Source: Limnohabitans sp. 63ED37-2 (GTDB lineage: Bacteria; Pseudomonadota; Gammaproteobacteria; Burkholderiales; Burkholderiaceae_C). Taken from it: DNA of 64,000 nucleotides. Made by a program: the position numbers and the translations under genes. The stretch is taken from the NCBI RefSeq assembly GCF_001412535.1, contig NZ_CP011774.1:305501-369500 (forward strand), written 5' to 3'. The notes under the pieces are model-generated. The model made no database searches. It had not been told where the DNA came from and saw nothing but the letters and a program-made list of their open reading frames with translations. The stretch's first letter is position 1; each line of letters starts with the position of its first letter. Positions 31,524 through 39,608 of the stretch are shown one piece after another.

Positions 31524-33932
31524 TCAATTTCTGAACAAATCGAGTATCCGCTTGCGCTCTTCTTCGGGGGGGATGGCATCTGCCTGGCTGCTGTTGTCTT
31601 TGTTGCCCAGTGAGGAAATGCCGTTGCCGCCTGAAAACTCTGAATACACCCAGTCTCCACCCATTTGCAACAAGCCTTCGGCCGGTGTGGGCTCGGTGAT
31701 GGGCAGGTTGCGCAGGGCCGTTTCCATGTACCTGATCCACACAGGCAAGCTCAGCCCGCCGCCAGTTTCTCGATCACCGAGCTTTCGGGGCGTGTCGTAA
31801 CCGATCCAGACCACGGCAGCGAGCCGAGGGTGGTAGCCTGCAAACCAGGCGTCCATGGCATCGTTGGTGGTGCCGGTTTTGCCGTAGATGTCGGGTCGTT
31901 TGAGGGTTGCTTGTGCACGGGCTGCGGTGCCCGAGCGTGTGACTTCTTGCATGAGGCTGGTCATGACAAAAGCGTTGCGCTGGGGAATCGCGCGTTGTGA
32001 GGCTTCGTTGATTTCAGGCGGAGGGCTGTCGACCAAGAGGCGATCTTTGTAGTCGGTGATGCGGTTGATCAGGTGAGGGCTGACCAAGTAGCCGCCATTG
32101 GCAAAAACCGAATAAGCCGTGGCCATCTGCATGACCGTGACCGAGCCTGCGCCCAAAGCCATGGTCAAGTAAGGCGGGTGTTTGTCGGCGTCAAACCCAA
32201 AGCGGGTGACCCACTCTTGGGCCGGACGGGTCCCCACCGATTGCAAGACCCTAATCGAGACCATGTTCTTGGACTTGGCCAAGCCGGTGCGCAAACTCAT
32301 GGGGCCATCAAATTTGCCATCGTAGTTTTTGGGCTCCCAGGGCTGGCCGCCGGTCACGCCGCCATCAAAAAACAAGGGCGAATCGTTGACCATGGTCGCG
32401 GGAGACAAGCCTTTTTCCAAGGCCGCGGAGTAAATGAAGGGCTTGAAGCTGGAGCCCGGCTGTCGCCAAGCTTGGGTGACGTGGTTGAATTTGTTTTTGG
32501 CAAAGTCAAAGCCGCCAACCAGCGCTCGGATGGCCCCAGTTTGAGGGGTCAAGGCCACAAAGGCACCTTCGACCTCGGGCGACTGGGTAAGTTCCCATTG
32601 GCCCTTGGGCAGTTGAACAATGCGGACCACAGCACCTTTGCGAATGCGTTTGGCTGCTGGGGCTTTGTCAGACAGGCCCGATTGAACGGGGTTGAGGCCC
32701 TCGCCGGTGATGGTGATTTGTTCGCTGTTTTGTCGGACCACCACCACTTTTTTAGGGGAGGCCTCCAAAACAACGGCTGACATCAAGTCGCCATTGTCTG
32801 GGTGGTCTTCCAAGGTCTCGTCAATCAGGTCTTCGACCAGCTTGGGATCGTTGGGCAAGGTGATGAATTTTTCGGGTCCACGGTATACCTGACGTCGCTC
32901 GTAGTCCAGCAGTCCCTGGCGCAAAGCCTGGTAGGCGGCCATTTGATCCTGCGACTGGATGGTGGTGTAGACATTCAGGCCGCGCGTGTAAGTGTCTTGA
33001 CCGTACTGGGCAAACACCATTTGCCGGACCGTTTCCGCGACAAATTCGGCGTGCAGATTTTTTTTGTTGCCCGCTGTTTTCAAAGCCAAAGGCTCGGCTT
33101 TGGCTTGAGCCGCCTGGCGGGCGGTGATGTAGCCGTTTTCCTCCATGCGCTCGATGATGTAGAGCTGGCGTGAGCGGGCACGTTTGGGGTTGGCGATGGG
33201 GTTGAAGGCCGAGGGCGCTTTGGGCAGCCCGGCCAGCATGGCTGCTTCGGCAATCGAGATGTTTTTGAGTGATTTGCCAAAGTAGGTCTCTGCCGCCGAT
33301 GCAAAACCGTAGGCACGATTGCCCAAGAAGATCTGGTTCATGTAGATCTCCAGAATCTGGTCCTTGGTCAACAGGTGTTCGAGTTTGTAGGTCAGCAGGA
33401 TTTCGTAAATTTTGCGGGTGTAGGTTTTCTCGGATGACAGGTAGACATTGCGTGCCACCTGCATGGTGATGGTGGACGCGCCTTGGCTTTTCAAGCGTCC
33501 GATGTTGGCAATGCCTGCCCGCAAAATGCCCAAATAATCCACACCACCATGGTCATAAAAGCGGTTGTCCTCAATGGACAACACCGCATCTTTCATGATT
33601 TGCGGGATTTCTTTGATTGGGGTGAGGTTGCGGCGTTCCTCGCCAAATTCGCCCATCAGTTGGCCATCGGCCGTGAACACGCGCAAAGGCAATTTGGGTT
33701 TGTAATCGGCCAGGTCTGAGATGTCTGGCAAGTTGGGGTAAGCCGTCACCATGGCCACGCCCACGACCATCAGCAAACAAAACAAACCTGCACCAAGCAA
33801 GCCCATGGCCCACAAGGCCAGCCTGACCAGCCATGCCGACGCGCCGAGGCCGGGTGGTTTGCTTGGCGGTCTTTGGGAGGTGTCCGGTGGGGTGTCTTGT
33901 TGAGGCATAGGGCTGGATTGTGCGGCGGCCAT
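31524..33932 (-). CDS. mrcA: Penicillin-binding protein 1A
   Basis: Bifunctional class A peptidoglycan synthase, 802 aa, anchored by one N-terminal helix (about residues 32-58). The glycosyltransferase domain has EDNRFYDHGGVDYLGILRA and GASTITMQVARN. An OB-fold insert is followed by the transpeptidase with the SxxK serine in PGSSFKPFIYSAAL, SKN in SKNMVSIRV and KTG in YGKTGTTNDAMDAWFAGY. It diverges from pilM, the usual ponA/pilMNOPQ arrangement. Confidence 0.97.
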   Translation of the reverse strand: MAAAQSSPMPQQDTPPDTSQRPPSKPPGLGASAWLVRLALWAMGLLGAGLFCLLMVVGVAMVTAYPNLPDISDLADYKPKLPLRVFTADGQLMGEFGEERRNLTPIKEIPQIMKDAVLSIEDNRFYDHGGVDYLGILRAGIANIGRLKSQGASTITMQVARNVYLSSEKTYTRKIYEILLTYKLEHLLTKDQILEIYMNQIFLGNRAYGFASAAETYFGKSLKNISIAEAAMLAGLPKAPSAFNPIANPKRARSRQLYIIERMEENGYITARQAAQAKAEPLALKTAGNKKNLHAEFVAETVRQMVFAQYGQDTYTRGLNVYTTIQSQDQMAAYQALRQGLLDYERRQVYRGPEKFITLPNDPKLVEDLIDETLEDHPDNGDLMSAVVLEASPKKVVVVRQNSEQITITGEGLNPVQSGLSDKAPAAKRIRKGAVVRIVQLPKGQWELTQSPEVEGAFVALTPQTGAIRALVGGFDFAKNKFNHVTQAWRQPGSSFKPFIYSAALEKGLSPATMVNDSPLFFDGGVTGGQPWEPKNYDGKFDGPMSLRTGLAKSKNMVSIRVLQSVGTRPAQEWVTRFGFDADKHPPYLTMALGAGSVTVMQMATAYSVFANGGYLVSPHLINRITDYKDRLLVDSPPPEINEASQRAIPQRNAFVMTSLMQEVTRSGTAARAQATLKRPDIYGKTGTTNDAMDAWFAGYHPRLAAVVWIGYDTPRKLGDRETGGGLSLPVWIRYMETALRNLPITEPTPAEGLLQMGGDWVYSEFSGGNGISSLGNKDNSSQADAIPPEEERKRILDLFRN

Positions 33933-34093
33933 CGAATGATCGGACGCCTTGCATTATAAAAAGCTCGGGCTGTTGCACGAGAGACACTCAGCAAATTTGA
34001 ATACTTTAAGTATAAAAATGGATTGTTCACCCACAAATATCATGTTACAAAACCTGTCAAAACAAGCCATCCTTGGCTTGGACAGGGGGGGGC
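33933..34093. promoter_or_regulatory. Divergent mrcA/pilM promoter region with G8 tract
   Basis: 161 bases, AT-rich around 33990-34045, between divergent starts. An uninterrupted run of eight G (34085-34092) forms the ribosome binding site of pilM and ends one base before its ATG. Slippage in the run would change the site's spacing. No firm -35/-10 assignment. Confidence 0.45.
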
Positions 34094-34825
34094 ATGCCAT
34101 CTTGGTCTCGGTTTTGGCAGCGTGTAGCCCATCGTCCGGTGCGACAGGCTTGGGGCTTGGCCTGTGACGGGGCGGGTTGGGCCTTGGTGGGCTTGTCATG
34201 GCACAAAGCAGTGGGCGTTCGGGTGGACACCACAGAGAAAATCGCCACCGCCAATGATCCGCCAGGGTCCGGTTTCGGCTGGGGTCTGAGCCAAGTGGGT
34301 GGGCGCTCGCGCCAGCGGGTTTCTGTGGGCTTGGCCGAAGACGAGTTGATCGCCGGGGTGCTGGTGCTGCCTGCGCAACTGCCCCGTGATGATTGGGCCA
34401 GTGAGGTGCAGCTGGAAGTGGCTCAGTTGCTGTGCTTGGCACCCGATGAAGTCAATTTTGATTTTCAACCCGACCCGGTGAGTGATGGCCTGTTGTCCCG
34501 TGTGCATTGGGTGGGTTGTGATCAGGCCCGGATTCGGGCGATCCGCGACGGTGTGCGCATGGCGGGTTGGCGGCTCGACAGCGTAGAGCCCGCCAGTCAC
34601 GCTGCCCACCGTGCGGTCTGTCACCTCAAAGGGGGTCTCGACAGCTTGCTCACGCAAGCGCCACAAGACTGGCAATTTGACTTGACTCCCCATCTGGGAG
34701 TAGGCCACAACCTGCCCTCTGGTGCGTTCGATGCGGCGGCTGACCCGGTCTTGAGGCAGGCTTTGCAATCCACCGCAGGGCCGCGTCTGGTGGCCTCGGG
34801 TCTCGCCCTCAAAGCTTGGCTGTGA
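34094..34825 (+). CDS. pilM: Short PilM-like pilus assembly protein (HofM-like)
   Basis: 243-residue cytoplasmic actin-like fold protein, shorter than typical PilM (about 350). The sequence keeps a strand motif near the N-terminus (AWGLACDGAGWALVGLSW), VSVGLAEDELIAGVLVLPAQLPRDDW, the DEVNFDFQP strand and the late VEPASHAAHRAV and ASGLALKAWL segments, but lacks a full nucleotide-binding set. PilM normally binds the N-terminus of PilN. Gene order and the ATGA overlap with the next gene support the call. Size is closer to E. coli HofM. An in-frame start at 34073 is also possible. Confidence 0.75.
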   Translation: MPSWSRFWQRVAHRPVRQAWGLACDGAGWALVGLSWHKAVGVRVDTTEKIATANDPPGSGFGWGLSQVGGRSRQRVSVGLAEDELIAGVLVLPAQLPRDDWASEVQLEVAQLLCLAPDEVNFDFQPDPVSDGLLSRVHWVGCDQARIRAIRDGVRMAGWRLDSVEPASHAAHRAVCHLKGGLDSLLTQAPQDWQFDLTPHLGVGHNLPSGAFDAAADPVLRQALQSTAGPRLVASGLALKAWL

Positions 34826-35460
34826 TGATGGTCTTTAACCTGTTGCAATACCCGGCCTTGGTCAGTCAGCGCCGAAGCATTCACAGAAGGTGGACCTCAT
34901 GGGCTGGCTTGTTGGCAGGCAGCCTTGTGGCCGTTGGGGTGGTGCTTCAGGTGCAGGAAAAACAAGAGCGACTGTCGCAAGAGCGTGCCTTGTTGGACTC
35001 TCGTTTGCAGCTCGCTCAGAACCAGCTGGCTTCGGACAAGGCTCTTCAGGCGCAGCGCAACACTTGGCAGCAGCAAGATGCGCATCTTCAGTTGCTCATT
35101 GCGCAGCAACGGCGCTGGGAGGCTTTGTTCCAGGCCCTCTTGCAGGAAACAGGGCCAGACACCGTGCAGCTGCAGCGACTGCAGTTCGATGCGCAAACGC
35201 TGGAGTTGCACGGCCAGGCCAAGGATGCGCAGCGCATGGCCTTGGCGCGTGCGCGTTTGTCGTTGCCAGGGCTTGCGCCTTCGCCAGAAGTCGCTTGGAT
35301 GCTGGTCAGCATGGTGAACGCCTCAGTCACAGACAAGGAGCTTGCACCTGCTGCTTTGGAATTTGTATGGCGGACCGATTGGCCACAGGTGGGCTCGGCT
35401 GCCCTGTCAGCACCTCCAGTGCAAAACCCGCAGTCCGATCGGCTCAAGGAGCGGCCATGA
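34825..35460 (+). CDS. pilN: PilN-like pilus assembly protein
   Basis: 211-residue bitopic membrane protein. Residues 1-22 form the cytoplasmic tail with FNLLQYPALVSQRRSI, equivalent to the PilM-binding N-terminus (usually INLLPHR). A transmembrane helix follows (WAGLLAGSLVAVGVVLQV), then a periplasmic coiled coil (about 45-95) and an alpha/beta domain. The start overlaps the pilM stop (ATGA) and the end overlaps the next start. PilN links cytoplasmic PilM to PilO in the alignment complex of type IV pili. Confidence 0.82.
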   Translation: MMVFNLLQYPALVSQRRSIHRRWTSWAGLLAGSLVAVGVVLQVQEKQERLSQERALLDSRLQLAQNQLASDKALQAQRNTWQQQDAHLQLLIAQQRRWEALFQALLQETGPDTVQLQRLQFDAQTLELHGQAKDAQRMALARARLSLPGLAPSPEVAWMLVSMVNASVTDKELAPAALEFVWRTDWPQVGSAALSAPPVQNPQSDRLKERP

Positions 35461-36539
35461 TGCGATGGCGGTCATGGACATGGTCAGGGTCTTGGACGGC
35501 TTGGGTGCCAGCTTGGCAATTGAGTTGGCCCAAGCTGTGGCGTGACCGGTGGCGCTGGCTGGCTCGCCGCTGGGGGTTTGCCTTGGCTGGCTTCGCGGCA
35601 GGGTTGCTCGGGGTGGGCAGTTGGCAGCACAAGGACCTGGAAGCGCTGTGGGAAAGCCAGGCGCAGGTGGACGATCTGCAAAAGAAACTCCAAGAGCATC
35701 TGCAACAAGCGCAGTCCAAGCAGACGCTTGTTGCTGCCCCAGCTTTGACCCCGCAGACGGGCCCACCCCTGGTCAAGGCGGGCTGGCCAGTACAAGGCAC
35801 ACAGGCTGCCGTCTGGCTGCAACTGGAGCGTTTGGTGGTTCAACACGGCTTGCGATGGATGTCCTTGCAGCTGGAGTCCCCCAGCACCATGGGCCATTGG
35901 CCGAGTCAGACGGCAGCGTTGCGGCTTCAGGGCCGTTTTGAGGATTGGGTGCGGGTGTGGGCTGCAATGAACGCCCGAGGTCCACTCTGGGGAATGGAGC
36001 GCTTGCGCATCACGCCCCAAGAGGGCGGGGTGGCCGTGGATGCTGTGCTGCGCCTGTGGTTGTCGCCAGGGCCTGTACAAGCCAATGTGTCCACAGAGTT
36101 GATGCAGGTCGATGGGCCGGTGGTCTTGCGGGTCGGTGCGGGCGCACCTGTTTTTGTCCCAACGGCTTCGCTGCCAGCGAGTGCATCTGTTGTGAGCGCG
36201 GGTCTCAATGACGAGGTTCTTGGGTCTGTGTCTGCAGGCATCTCGACCCGGTCCGGCACTTTGGCACCAGACAGCCAGGCAGCGGCCTCGACCATGGGGT
36301 CGCTTTCACCCGACCCTGCCGACTGGCCTTTGGCGCAGGTCCGTTTGGCGGGCGTGTGGCAGTCTGGCCCCTCTGCACAGCCCATTTTGCAAGCGGGGCC
36401 GCACTGGGTGCCTGCCCGTGTGGGGCAGCGTATTGGGCCCCATGGCCATGTGGTGCACAGCATCCATGCCGAAGACGTGCATTTGCGCACTGCACAAGGC
36501 GCGGTGTGGGTGATCGGTTTGGAAAAGGCAAAACCATGA
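35457..36539 (+). CDS. PilO-PilP fusion protein
   Basis: 360-residue protein that appears to combine two alignment-complex subunits. Residues about 30-60 hold a membrane helix (ARRWGFALAGFAAGLLGVGSW), then a coiled coil (LEALWESQAQVDDLQKKL) and a PilO-like alpha/beta domain up to about 205. A low-complexity Ala/Ser linker follows. Residues about 280-360 (LAQVRLAGVWQSG, VPARVGQRIGPHGHVVHSI, VHLRTAQGAVWVIGL) match the beta-rich homology region of PilP. PilP is normally a separate lipoprotein; no lipobox remains here. ATG overlaps at both ends couple it to pilN and pilQ. Confidence 0.78.
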   Translation: MMRWRSWTWSGSWTAWVPAWQLSWPKLWRDRWRWLARRWGFALAGFAAGLLGVGSWQHKDLEALWESQAQVDDLQKKLQEHLQQAQSKQTLVAAPALTPQTGPPLVKAGWPVQGTQAAVWLQLERLVVQHGLRWMSLQLESPSTMGHWPSQTAALRLQGRFEDWVRVWAAMNARGPLWGMERLRITPQEGGVAVDAVLRLWLSPGPVQANVSTELMQVDGPVVLRVGAGAPVFVPTASLPASASVVSAGLNDEVLGSVSAGISTRSGTLAPDSQAAASTMGSLSPDPADWPLAQVRLAGVWQSGPSAQPILQAGPHWVPARVGQRIGPHGHVVHSIHAEDVHLRTAQGAVWVIGLEKAKP

Positions 36540-37996
36540 AGTTCAATCCACTCTCTTGGCTTGTCCCACGCGGCCCAGTGTGGCGCTCTGTGCTGTATTT
36601 GGGGTGCTTGTGCATGGTGACTGACTCTGGGGCACAAACCCCCCAGTCGCCCAAGCCCGAGGGCTCGATCGAGGCCCCATCCAGCAAGAGCGCTTGGGTA
36701 CGCCACCCCGTGGACGACCATCGTCCCATCAGCCTGAACTTTCAGAATGTCGAAATCAGCACCCTGCTGCAGGTGTTTGCCGAGTTCACCGGCTTGAACC
36801 TGGTGGCGACCGACAGTGTGAAAGGGCAGGTGACCGTGCGCCTGACCGATGTGCCCTGGCCCCAAGCATTGAACATTGTGTTGCAGTCCAAAGGTCTGGC
36901 TTCGCGTCAAGACGGGCGTGTGCTGTGGGTGGCCCCGCAGCACGAATGGGCCCAGCGCGAAAAAATGCAGCTCGATGCCCAAGCCGCGCTGGAAGCAGTG
37001 AGCCCGGTGCAAACGATGAGCATGCGCCTGCAATATGCCCGAGCCACCGATGTCGCCCAGCGCTTGCAAGGGGCTGGATTGGGTGGAGGTGGCCGCTGGC
37101 TCAGCGGCCGTGGCAGTGTGCTGGCCGAGCCGCGGACCAACCAGTTGTTCATCTCTGACTTGCCCCAGCGCTTGGCAGAGGTTCAGAAACTGGTGGCCCA
37201 GTTGGATATTCCGGTGCGGCAGGTGCTGATCGAAGCCCGCATCGTCGAAGCGGATGACCAGTTCGGGCAATCGCTGGGTGTGCGATTGGGCGCGGGACTG
37301 GCGGTCCCTTTGCGTGTGAACCAGCGTGCCAACACCTTGGCGGTCGGGGCGGGCAATGCCGAGACCGGCGCTGGGGTGGTGACAGGCAACCAAGTCAAGC
37401 TGCCGGCGGGCTCGGCGGGGCAGACCCTGAACACCCCCGCCAGTTTTGCTGTGTCCTTGTTCAACGCAGCGGCCGACCGGTTCATCAACGTGGAGATTTC
37501 TGCGCTGGAAGCCGATGGGCGGGGCAAGGTGGTCTCGCGCCCGCGGGTGGTCACGGCCGATCAGACCAAGGCCTTGATTGAGCAAGGTACCGAGTTGCCT
37601 TACCAGACCGCCTCGGCCAGTGGTGCGACCTCGATCACCTTTCGCAAAGCCAACCTGAAGCTCGAGGTCACACCCCAAATCACGCCCGATGGCTCGGTGG
37701 TCCTGGAGGTGGATGTCAACCGCGACAGTGTGGGCCAGGTCACCCCAGCGGGGTTTGCCATCAACACCAAGCATGTCAAAACCCAGGTGCGGGTCGAGGA
37801 CGGTGGCACCGTGGTGTTGGGTGGCATCTACGAGGAAACCGACCGCAACAACGAGGCCAAGGTGCCGGGCTTGGGGGACGTGCCGGGCTTGGGCTGGTTG
37901 TTCAAGAACCGCGACCAGACTCGGCGCAAAAGCGAGTTGCTGATTTTTCTCACGCCCCGTGTCATGGCCGACGGCCCGGTGGCCGTGCCGCCATGA
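36536..37996 (+). CDS. pilQ: Short PilQ/HofQ-type secretin
   Basis: Outer membrane secretin of 486 aa through which type IV pili or DNA pass. After an export leader it begins directly with the N0 domain (ISLNFQNVEISTLLQVFAEFTGLNLV), then N1 (QYARATDVAQRLQ and LFISDLPQRLAEVQKLVAQLD), then the secretin barrel (VEISALEADGRGKVVSRPRVVTADQ to LLIFLTPRVM). The AMIN domains of typical 700-aa PilQ proteins are absent, so it resembles E. coli HofQ and Haemophilus ComE. It overlaps the PilO-PilP gene by ATGA. Confidence 0.9.
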   Translation: MKFNPLSWLVPRGPVWRSVLYLGCLCMVTDSGAQTPQSPKPEGSIEAPSSKSAWVRHPVDDHRPISLNFQNVEISTLLQVFAEFTGLNLVATDSVKGQVTVRLTDVPWPQALNIVLQSKGLASRQDGRVLWVAPQHEWAQREKMQLDAQAALEAVSPVQTMSMRLQYARATDVAQRLQGAGLGGGGRWLSGRGSVLAEPRTNQLFISDLPQRLAEVQKLVAQLDIPVRQVLIEARIVEADDQFGQSLGVRLGAGLAVPLRVNQRANTLAVGAGNAETGAGVVTGNQVKLPAGSAGQTLNTPASFAVSLFNAAADRFINVEISALEADGRGKVVSRPRVVTADQTKALIEQGTELPYQTASASGATSITFRKANLKLEVTPQITPDGSVVLEVDVNRDSVGQVTPAGFAINTKHVKTQVRVEDGGTVVLGGIYEETDRNNEAKVPGLGDVPGLGWLFKNRDQTRRKSELLIFLTPRVMADGPVAVPP

Positions 37997-38119
37997 GGCG
38001 AGTGTCGACCTGGGTCTGTCTGTTCATGCGGCTGTTCAGGCCAAGGTCCCAAAGCACCTCGAATACACTTGATGACCCTGCCCCCCAGACCCAGCCTTGG
38101 GGGCTGACGCTGACCATTT

Positions 38120-38686
38120 ATGCAAGAGACTTCCTTGAGCATCATCTTTGTGGGCCTTCCCGGCTCCGGCAAAACCACCATTGGCCGCCAATTGGCGCGT
38201 CGTCTGGGCTTGCCCTTTGTCGACTCTGACCATGTGATCGAGCACCGCCTGGGCTGCTCGATCAGAGAGTTTTTTGCGCGCGAGGGTGAGGACAGTTTCC
38301 GGGATCTCGAGCAAGAGGTGATTGATGAGTTGACCCAAACGCACCACGGCGTGATTGCCACTGGTGGCGGGGCGGTATTGCGTGAGTCCAATCGCCGCCA
38401 CATGCACGAACGCGGTCAGGTGATTTACCTGCGTTCCACGCCGGAAGATGTGTTCAGACGCGTGCGGCACGACAATGCCCGCCCTTTGCTCCAGGTGGAC
38501 GATCCGCTTGGTCGTTTGCGCACCTTGTTCGAGGCGCGTGACCCGCTTTACCGTGAAGCGGCGCACTTTGTGATCGAAACCGGCAGACCCTCCGTGGCCA
38601 TGTTGGTCAACATGATCTGCATGCAGCTGGAGTTGGCGGGGCACTTGCCCATGAGAAACTCAGCCGGACACTCCGCCCGAACCTGA
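38120..38686 (+). CDS. aroK: Shikimate kinase
   Basis: Phosphorylates shikimate in aromatic amino acid synthesis, 188 aa. The P-loop is FVGLPGSGKTTIGRQLA. The substrate Asp is in FVDSDHVIEHRLGCSI, the GGG loop in ATGGGAVLRESN and the lid in DNARPLLQVDDPL. It lies 123 bases after pilQ, as in ponA/pilMNOPQ-aroK blocks. The usual partner aroB does not follow; a tetR gene does. Confidence 0.95.
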   Translation: MQETSLSIIFVGLPGSGKTTIGRQLARRLGLPFVDSDHVIEHRLGCSIREFFAREGEDSFRDLEQEVIDELTQTHHGVIATGGGAVLRESNRRHMHERGQVIYLRSTPEDVFRRVRHDNARPLLQVDDPLGRLRTLFEARDPLYREAAHFVIETGRPSVAMLVNMICMQLELAGHLPMRNSAGHSART

Positions 38687-38789
38687 GTGTTTCACCGCTT
38701 TGCGCCGAAAAACGGCCCATCCGAATGCCCTCTGATTTACCCTGATTTCGGCGGGTGCATGGGCTCATTCCCCAAAATTGGTGCAAAAT

Positions 38790-38803
38790 AGAACGGTCGT
38801 TCT
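38790..38803. promoter_or_regulatory. Inverted repeat AGAACG-GT-CGTTCT, candidate TetR operator
   Basis: Perfect 6-base arms 14 bases upstream of the tetR start. Sequence is of the ACCG/CGGT type typical of TetR-family operators and shares CGACCGTTC (on one strand) with the paa palindrome at 49424. Autoregulation is the likely use. Confidence 0.6.
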
Positions 38804-38816
38804 TTTTTGAGGCGCC

Positions 38817-39563
38817 ATGACCGTTCCAAAACCCCCCTCCAAAGTTGAAGGCTCGCCTGCGCCCGAGGCGGGCCGTCGTGTGCTCATCAAGGGCCAGCAA
38901 ACCAAGGCCGTGATCATCGACGCGGCCCTGGGTTTGGCTTCGCAGATTGGCCTAGAAGGTTTGTCCATTGGCGCTGTGGCTGAAGTCACTGGCATGAGCA
39001 AGTCGGGCGTTTTTGCCCATTTTGGCTCACGCGAAGAACTCCAAATATCCGTCATCCGTGAATACCATGACCGTTTTGAGGCCGAGGTTTTCTACGCCGC
39101 CATGCAAAAACCCAGAGGTCTGCCCCGCCTGCAGGCCTTGTTTGACAACTGGATGGTGCAGACCTCGGCCGAGATCGATTCGGGATGCATCTACATCAGC
39201 GGTGCGGTCGAGTTTGACGACCGCACGGGCCCGGTGCGCGATGCCCTGGCCTCCTCGGTCTCTACCTGGCAAACCGCTTTGCGCCGGGCCGTCGAGCTGG
39301 CCCAGGCCGAAGGCCAGCTCAGCCGCGTGTCAGATGCCCATCAGATCGCCTTTGAAATCCATGGCCTGATTCTGGCGTTGCATTACGAGGCACGTTTCTT
39401 GCGCAACCCCAACGCTGCCGATCGCGCCCGCCAAGGTTTTCAGCACATTCTGTCTCGTTATGCCGACACCAACACGCTGCCCGCCTCCACGTCAGTGGGT
39501 GCGGCCAAGCCCCCCAAGTTGTTGGCAGAGCCCAAGTCCCGCCGCAAACTGGACAAGGCCTGA
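38817..39563 (+). CDS. TetR-family transcriptional regulator
   Basis: 248-residue regulator. The N-terminal helix-turn-helix reads LASQIGLEGLSIGAVAEVTGMSKSGVFAHFGSREEL (about residues 37-75). The C-terminal ligand domain is helical and the last 30 residues are basic and disordered. The following acyl-CoA dehydrogenase gene (46 bases downstream) suggests it controls acyl-CoA metabolism, with an acyl-CoA or fatty acid as the effector. The DNA site at 38790 resembles the paa operator, so control of paa is also conceivable. Confidence 0.88.
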   Translation: MTVPKPPSKVEGSPAPEAGRRVLIKGQQTKAVIIDAALGLASQIGLEGLSIGAVAEVTGMSKSGVFAHFGSREELQISVIREYHDRFEAEVFYAAMQKPRGLPRLQALFDNWMVQTSAEIDSGCIYISGAVEFDDRTGPVRDALASSVSTWQTALRRAVELAQAEGQLSRVSDAHQIAFEIHGLILALHYEARFLRNPNAADRARQGFQHILSRYADTNTLPASTSVGAAKPPKLLAEPKSRRKLDKA

Positions 39564-39608
39564 TTTTTCCCGATCTTTCCCCCCAACACCGATTCAAGGA
39601 GTCCGCTC

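Noticed and set aside
33949..34167. Alternative pilM N-terminus in another frame (LQNLSKQAILGLDRGGHAI)
   Set aside because: It resembles a PilM start and lies just across the G8 tract, but the chosen frame already has its own strand motif (AWGLACDGAGWALVGLSW), so a frameshift is not needed. Read verification of the G run would settle it.
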